A DNA stretch of 64,000 nt from CAZKWG01 sp964615375. GTDB taxonomy: Bacteria; Myxococcota_A; UBA796; CAZKWG01. This document shows, one piece after another, positions 60,208-64,000 of this stretch. Where the stretch lies: contig CAZTOW010000003.1 of assembly GCA_964615375.1 (NCBI GenBank), positions 124,001-188,000 on the forward strand, written 5' to 3'. Both the position numbers and the translations under genes were made by a program. Positions within the stretch are counted from its first letter, which is position 1. The number at the start of each line of letters is the position of its first letter. The notes under the pieces are model-generated. The model was not told the origin of the DNA. It ran no database searches and was given only the letters and a program-made list of their open reading frames with translations.

Positions 60208-61461
60208 ATGACCGTGTCCGCGCTCGCCCGTCTGCGCTACGCCTCGATGAAGCTGTGGGCGAGCGCCCAGCGGCCCGCCACCTTGCTGCGCGCGGTCCCC
60301 CTGCTGGGCGTGTACGGCGCCGCCGTGTGGCTGCTCCACCGCGGGCCGGTGGGCGATCCTCCGCTGTCCTGGCCGATGGCCCTCTACCACGCGCTCCGCT
60401 ACTTCACGCTGGACGCGATCTGGCTCCCCAACCCGGAGACGCCGCGCGGCTGGATGATCCTCGGCTGGTCCGTGGCCTTCGGCGCCCCCGCCATCACCGC
60501 GGGCGTGCTCATCGAGGGCGCCCTGGCCCTGCGGCGCAGCCTGGGCGGGCCGGAGCTCCAGGCGCGGGCGCTGCGGGACCACGTCATCGTCTGCGGCTAC
60601 GGGGCCCACGGGCGGGCCATCGCCTCGGTCGCGGTGGCCCGGGGCCTGGGCTGCGCGCTGGTGGATCGCGAGGGCGACGGGAGCGCGCGGGTCGGCGAGC
60701 GCGATCTTCCCCTGCTGGTGGGGGACATGGCCGATCCGGAGCTGCTGGAGCAGGCCGGGATCCGCCGCGCCCGCGCCGTCTACTTCGCCACGGGTGACCC
60801 GCTGATGAACCTGGGCGGCGCGCTGGTGGCCTCCGAGCTGCTGGGGGAGGGCCACGGCCCGCGCCTGTTCGCGCTGGTGGACGACGTGGAGGCCGAGCGC
60901 TCGCTGCTGGACGCGCTGACCATGCGGGGCGCGCGGAGCATCGAGCTCATCGACCAGTTCGGCGCCGCCGCCGGCCAGCTGCTGGGCAGCGTGCTCGACG
61001 ACCTGCGCACCTGCGTGGGGAGGGCCGCGCCCCGCGTCGCCATCCTCGGCTTCGGGCGCTTTGGGAGCGCGCTGGCCCGCGAGCTCTTCGAGCGCGTCAC
61101 GCCAGACCCGGGCGCGCGGTGCACGCCGACCCTGGTGCTGGTGGACCTCAAGGCCGGGCACCGCGTGGTGGACCTCACCGTGCCGAAGCCCTGGAAGCTG
61201 GAGATCGCCGCGCAGGACGTCGAGCAGTGGGTGGCCGAGACAGCCAGGAGACCGCCCGACTTCGTCTTCCTCACCACCAGCGACGACGCCACCAACCTGC
61301 GCTGCGCCGCCCGCCTGCGCCGCCATGGCCGCGAGGTCCCGGTGGTCCTGCGCATGCTCAACCCGCCCCGCCACCTCGAGCAGCGCCACCACGGCGTGGT
61401 CGCGCGCAACATCGTGGGCCTCTTCCAGGAGCACTTCGCGAAGCGCCCCGAGCTTGGCTGA
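60208..61461 (+). CDS. TrkA-N (RCK-like) double NAD-binding protein with two membrane helices
   Basis: ATG 60208 gives 417 residues. Two hydrophobic helices at about 30-44 and 83-108 flank a segment (ALYHALRYFTLDAIWLP) at the place where two-helix potassium channels carry the pore; the potassium filter TVGYG is absent. Two Rossmann folds follow, with GYGAHG (130-135) and GFGRFG (about 283-288), each followed by the acidic ribose-binding residue region. The protein thus looks like a channel-derived NAD-sensing protein that has lost potassium selectivity, or a related membrane sensor. No partner transporter gene lies next to it. Confidence 0.85.
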   Translation: MTVSALARLRYASMKLWASAQRPATLLRAVPLLGVYGAAVWLLHRGPVGDPPLSWPMALYHALRYFTLDAIWLPNPETPRGWMILGWSVAFGAPAITAGVLIEGALALRRSLGGPELQARALRDHVIVCGYGAHGRAIASVAVARGLGCALVDREGDGSARVGERDLPLLVGDMADPELLEQAGIRRARAVYFATGDPLMNLGGALVASELLGEGHGPRLFALVDDVEAERSLLDALTMRGARSIELIDQFGAAAGQLLGSVLDDLRTCVGRAAPRVAILGFGRFGSALARELFERVTPDPGARCTPTLVLVDLKAGHRVVDLTVPKPWKLEIAAQDVEQWVAETARRPPDFVFLTTSDDATNLRCAARLRRHGREVPVVLRMLNPPRHLEQRHHGVVARNIVGLFQEHFAKRPELG

Positions 61462-61511
61462 GGCGCGCCAGAGCGGCGGACGGGGGTGGGCTCGCGCGAT
61501 AGGGCGCTCGC

Positions 61512-62150
61512 ATGAGCGCTCCCGACCTCCGCCTCCTCCCGCTCTCCCCTGAGCTCCTGCCCGCCTGGCTCGCCTTCTTCGACGGGCCCGCCTTCGCCGA
61601 CAACCCGGAGTGGGGCACCTGCTACTGCCGCTGCTTCGTCTTCGGGTCGCCGCCCGAGGCCACGATGGAGGCCGGAATGGCCACCTGGGACGCCGCCTGC
61701 GCCGCGGGGGCCAACCGCGCGCCGATGATCGAGAAGATCCAGGCGGGCGAGGTGGACGGGGTGCTGGCCTTCTCCGGCGACGAGGTCGTGGGCTGGATGC
61801 ACCTGGGGCCCGCGCCCCGCTTCTGCACCGCCTGGGGCACCACCTTCGGCGCGAAGGAGGGCGATGATCCGCGGATCGGGGCCGAGGGGCAGGCGGCGAT
61901 CGTGTGCTTCCTGGTCGCCGCCCCGCATCGGGGCGTGGGCGTGGGGCGGGCCATGCTGCGGGCGGGGCTGGCGGAGCTCCAGCGCCGGGGCTTCCGTTCG
62001 GTGCTCGCGCTGGGCGCGGCCGAGGTGGAGGAGGGCGCCTCGCACCAGTTCACCGGCCCGCTCCGGCTCTATCTGCAGGAGGGCTTCGAGGTCGTGCGGC
62101 CCTCCGCCCGGCGCCCCCTGGTCTGGCGAGCCCTGACCTGGTCCAGCTAA
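61512..62150 (+). CDS. GNAT-family N-acetyltransferase
   Basis: ATG 61512 gives 212 residues. The acetyl-CoA-binding motif A is VCFLVAAPHRGVGVGRAMLRA, with the R/Q-x-x-G-x-G/A loop as RGVGVG. The N-terminus contains a Cys-rich piece (WGTCYCRCF) seen in a GNAT subgroup with a short insertion. The substrate is unknown. The gene converges with the PLP enzyme gene, the stops one base apart. Confidence 0.88.
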   Translation: MSAPDLRLLPLSPELLPAWLAFFDGPAFADNPEWGTCYCRCFVFGSPPEATMEAGMATWDAACAAGANRAPMIEKIQAGEVDGVLAFSGDEVVGWMHLGPAPRFCTAWGTTFGAKEGDDPRIGAEGQAAIVCFLVAAPHRGVGVGRAMLRAGLAELQRRGFRSVLALGAAEVEEGASHQFTGPLRLYLQEGFEVVRPSARRPLVWRALTWSS

Positions 62151-62151
62151 G

Positions 62152-63417
62152 CTAAGCCACCGCCAGCGCCGCCTCGACGTCGGCGATCAGGTCCTCGTAG
62201 TGCTCCACCCCCACGCTCAGGCGCACGAGGCCGGGGGTGATCCCCATGCGACGCTGGTCCTCGGGTGTGACGTCGGCGTGCGTCATGCTGGCGGGGTGCT
62301 CGGCCAGGCTCTCCGTGCCGCCCAGGCTCACGGCCAGCTTGAAGAGCTGCAGCGCGTTCAGGAAGCGGAAGGCGGCCTGCTCTCCGCCCTGGATCTCGAA
62401 GGAGACGATGGAGCCCGGGGCCGCGCACTGCCGGCGGTAGACCTCGAACATCGGGTCGTCCTCGGTCAGCAGGCCCAGGTAGTGGACGCGGTCCACCCGC
62501 GGGTGCTCGTCCAGGAAGCTGGCGACGTAGCGCGCGTTCTTCATCTGCGCGGTCATGCGCATCTTGAGCGTCTCCAGGCTCCGCGCGATGAGCCAGCCCG
62601 TGTGCGGCCCGGCCATGGTGCCCAGGAAGGTGCGCAGCGCGCGCACCGGCGCCATGTGCGCCCGCGAGCCCAGCACGGCCCCGGCGATGAGATCGCTGTG
62701 CCCGCCGATGAACTTGGTGGCCGAGTACAGCACCAGATCCGCGCCGTGGCGGAGCGGGTGCTGGAACACGGGCCCCAGGAAGGTGTTGTCCACCAGGAAG
62801 ACCGGGCGCTGACCGTCCCGCTCCAGCGAGCGGCCGAAGGCGGCCACGGCGGCGATGTCCACCAGCGCGTTGGTCGGGTTGGCCGGGGTCTCCACCAGGA
62901 TGGCGCCCACCCGCCGCTCGCCCACCCGCGCGCGGAGATCGGCCTCGACAGCGGCGAAGGGCACCCCCGCGGCGAAGGGGAGGGCGCTGACCCCGAAGCG
63001 CGGCAGGACCTCGTGCAGCAGGTACTCGCTGCCCCCGTAGAGCGGATCGCTGTGGAGGACCAGGTCCCCCGGCCGCAGCACCGCGAGCAGGCTGGTGGCG
63101 ATGGCCGCCATGCCGCTGGCGAAGAGCGCGCCCTCCTCCGCCTCGTCCCAGAGGGTGAGCCGCTCCTCCACCACCTGCAGGTCCGGGTTGTTCAGCCGGC
63201 TGTAGATCAGGCCCTGCTCCTCCCCCGGGTCGGGCTGGCGCAGGCCGTAGGCCAGCTCGAAGAAGGCCTTCCCGGCCTCCGCGCTCTCGAAGACGAAGGT
63301 GGAGGTCTGGAAGATGGGGGGCTTGATGGCGCCCTCGGACAGGCGCGGGTCGTAGGCGTAGCCCATCATCAGGCTCTCGGGGTGGAGCGCGTGCGCGCCG
63401 ATGTTCCTGCGTCTCAT
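62152..63417 (-). CDS. Cys/Met metabolism PLP-dependent enzyme (methionine gamma-lyase/cystathionine gamma-synthase type)
   Basis: ATG 63417 gives 421 residues, normal for the family. PLP is bound by Lys235 in YSATKFIGGHSD; YSRLNNPDL (72-80) provides the Tyr and Arg that hold the PLP phosphate across the dimer, and ETPANP (176-181) plus VDNTF (209-213) complete the site. The reaction class is gamma-elimination or gamma-replacement on homocysteine- or methionine-like substrates; the sequence alone does not separate lyase from synthase. No SAM riboswitch was seen upstream. It is divergent from purD. Confidence 0.93.
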   Translation of the reverse strand: MRRRNIGAHALHPESLMMGYAYDPRLSEGAIKPPIFQTSTFVFESAEAGKAFFELAYGLRQPDPGEEQGLIYSRLNNPDLQVVEERLTLWDEAEEGALFASGMAAIATSLLAVLRPGDLVLHSDPLYGGSEYLLHEVLPRFGVSALPFAAGVPFAAVEADLRARVGERRVGAILVETPANPTNALVDIAAVAAFGRSLERDGQRPVFLVDNTFLGPVFQHPLRHGADLVLYSATKFIGGHSDLIAGAVLGSRAHMAPVRALRTFLGTMAGPHTGWLIARSLETLKMRMTAQMKNARYVASFLDEHPRVDRVHYLGLLTEDDPMFEVYRRQCAAPGSIVSFEIQGGEQAAFRFLNALQLFKLAVSLGGTESLAEHPASMTHADVTPEDQRRMGITPGLVRLSVGVEHYEDLIADVEAALAVA

Positions 63418-63451
63418 GGGGTCCCCCGAGGTGATGAGCGATCGTAGCGCG

Positions 63452-63477
63452 CCCCCCGCGACCTTGCCCGCGGGGGG
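63452..63477. other. GC hairpin in the divergent PLP-enzyme/purD region
   Basis: CCCCCCGCG (63452-63460) and CGCGGGGGG (63469-63477) are perfect inverted copies eight bases apart. It lies 35 bases upstream of the PLP enzyme start and 39 bases upstream of purD, so a regulator site or leader hairpin is possible. Confidence 0.35.
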
Positions 63478-63515
63478 AGGTCCCGATACGCCTCCGGCGC
63501 ACAAGCGAGGCGCCG

Positions 63516-64000
63516 ATGGAAGTCCTGATCGTGGGCGGCGGGGGCCGCGAGCACGCCCTGGCCTGGAAGATCGCGCAGAGCCCGCTGGTCTCGCGCATCT
63601 CGGTGACGCACGACAACCCGGGCTTCAACCCCGCCTGGGAGCGGGTGCAGGGCGACGTGGTCGAATTCGCCGACCGCGCGGGGGTGGACCTGGTGGTCAT
63701 CGGGCCGGAGGCGCCGCTGGCGCAGGGGCTCGTCGATCGTCTGGAGGAGCGGGGCATCGCCGCGTTCGGCCCCACCCGGGCCGCCGCCCGCCTGGAGTGG
63801 TCCAAGAGCTTCGCCAAGGACTTCATGGCCCGCCACCGCATCCCGACGGCGCGCTGGACGGTCTGCGAGAGCGCCGCCGCCGCCCACCGCGAGATCACCG
63901 GGCCCTGCGTGGTCAAGGCCGACGGGCTGGCCGCGGGCAAGGGCGTGGTCGTCGCGCTGAGCGAGGCGGAGGCGCACGCGGCCATCGACGAGCTGATGAG
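63516..64000 (+). CDS. purD: Phosphoribosylamine-glycine ligase, N-terminal part (3' end outside window)
   Basis: ATG 63516 opens a frame that runs off the right edge after 161 codons. The start MEVLIVGGGGREHALAWKIA is the hallmark of PurD, the second enzyme of de novo purine synthesis, which joins glycine to phosphoribosylamine with ATP. GPEAPLAQGLVD, FGPTRAAARLEWSKSFAKDF and VVKADGLAAGKGVVVA belong to the N-terminal and ATP-grasp domains. It is divergent from the PLP-enzyme gene. Confidence 0.95.
   Translation, partial: MEVLIVGGGGREHALAWKIAQSPLVSRISVTHDNPGFNPAWERVQGDVVEFADRAGVDLVVIGPEAPLAQGLVDRLEERGIAAFGPTRAAARLEWSKSFAKDFMARHRIPTARWTVCESAAAAHREITGPCVVKADGLAAGKGVVVALSEAEAHAAIDELM

Noticed and set aside
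63418..63515. SAM riboswitch upstream of the PLP enzyme
   Set aside because: The leader is short and shows one simple GC stem without the multi-helix core.

Overview
The window is about 72% GC by eye and reads as a chromosomal piece of a member of the Myxococcota or a close relative. The evidence is a MYXO-CTERM-like C-terminal tail on one protein, four membrane-anchored Hanks-type Ser/Thr kinases, a sigma-54 activator with matching -24/-12 promoters, and many secreted proteins built from Asp-rich MopE-type metal-binding repeats and FG-GAP propeller repeats. Genes are tightly packed, often with 4-base stop/start overlaps. No gene-free stretch exceeds 300 bases; the longest gap is the 220-base divergent promoter region at 14258-14477. 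No rRNA, tRNA, CRISPR array or insertion sequence was recognised.

Layout. 1-2356: end of a TPR-type protein and a TetR regulator. 2376-22281: the main locus. Two divergent sigma-54 promoters near 14.29 and 14.44 kb face outwards. The leftward run encodes a surface-type protein, a MopE/FG-GAP lipoprotein, a sigma-54 activator, a Ser/Thr kinase, a small tail-anchored protein and two more MopE/FG-GAP lipoproteins. The rightward run encodes two MopE lipoproteins, a signal-peptide protein with two C-terminal helices, a Ser/Thr kinase and a further MopE/FG-GAP lipoprotein. 22296-26764: Dyp-type peroxidase, two secreted unknowns, and the MYXO-CTERM FG-GAP protein. 26784-33047: uvrB, an Rpn-type nuclease, an unknown, a rhomboid-like protein and a DUF4241-like protein. 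33053-40402: second kinase locus, with an FHA regulator divergent from kinase, signal-peptide protein, kinase (with an extracytoplasmic MopE segment) and MopE/FG-GAP lipoprotein. 40455-45629: small unknown, Phd/PIN toxin-antitoxin pair, LarA-like protein, lipoprotein, sirtuin, GT-C type membrane glycosyltransferase. 45669-54131: an ECF-type sigma factor, FecR-type protein, proline-rich secreted protein and VWA lipoprotein, followed by two tandem MopE/FG-GAP lipoproteins. 54205-64000: LysR/TerC/Usp, a small candidate peptide beside a cytochrome P450 and TetR, a secreted unknown, a TrkA-N protein, a GNAT, a Cys/Met-metabolism PLP enzyme and the start of purD.

The common theme is cell-surface signalling. 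Eleven proteins carry MopE-type repeats, including one kinase. All four kinases end in a similar extracytoplasmic domain of about 80 residues finishing with a Cys pair. The kinases, their neighbouring signal-peptide proteins and the adjacent lipoproteins recur as a module, and one such module sits under sigma-54 promoters whose probable activator is encoded in the same locus. The proposal that these work together as a calcium- or metal-dependent surface-sensing system is inference from architecture and gene order.
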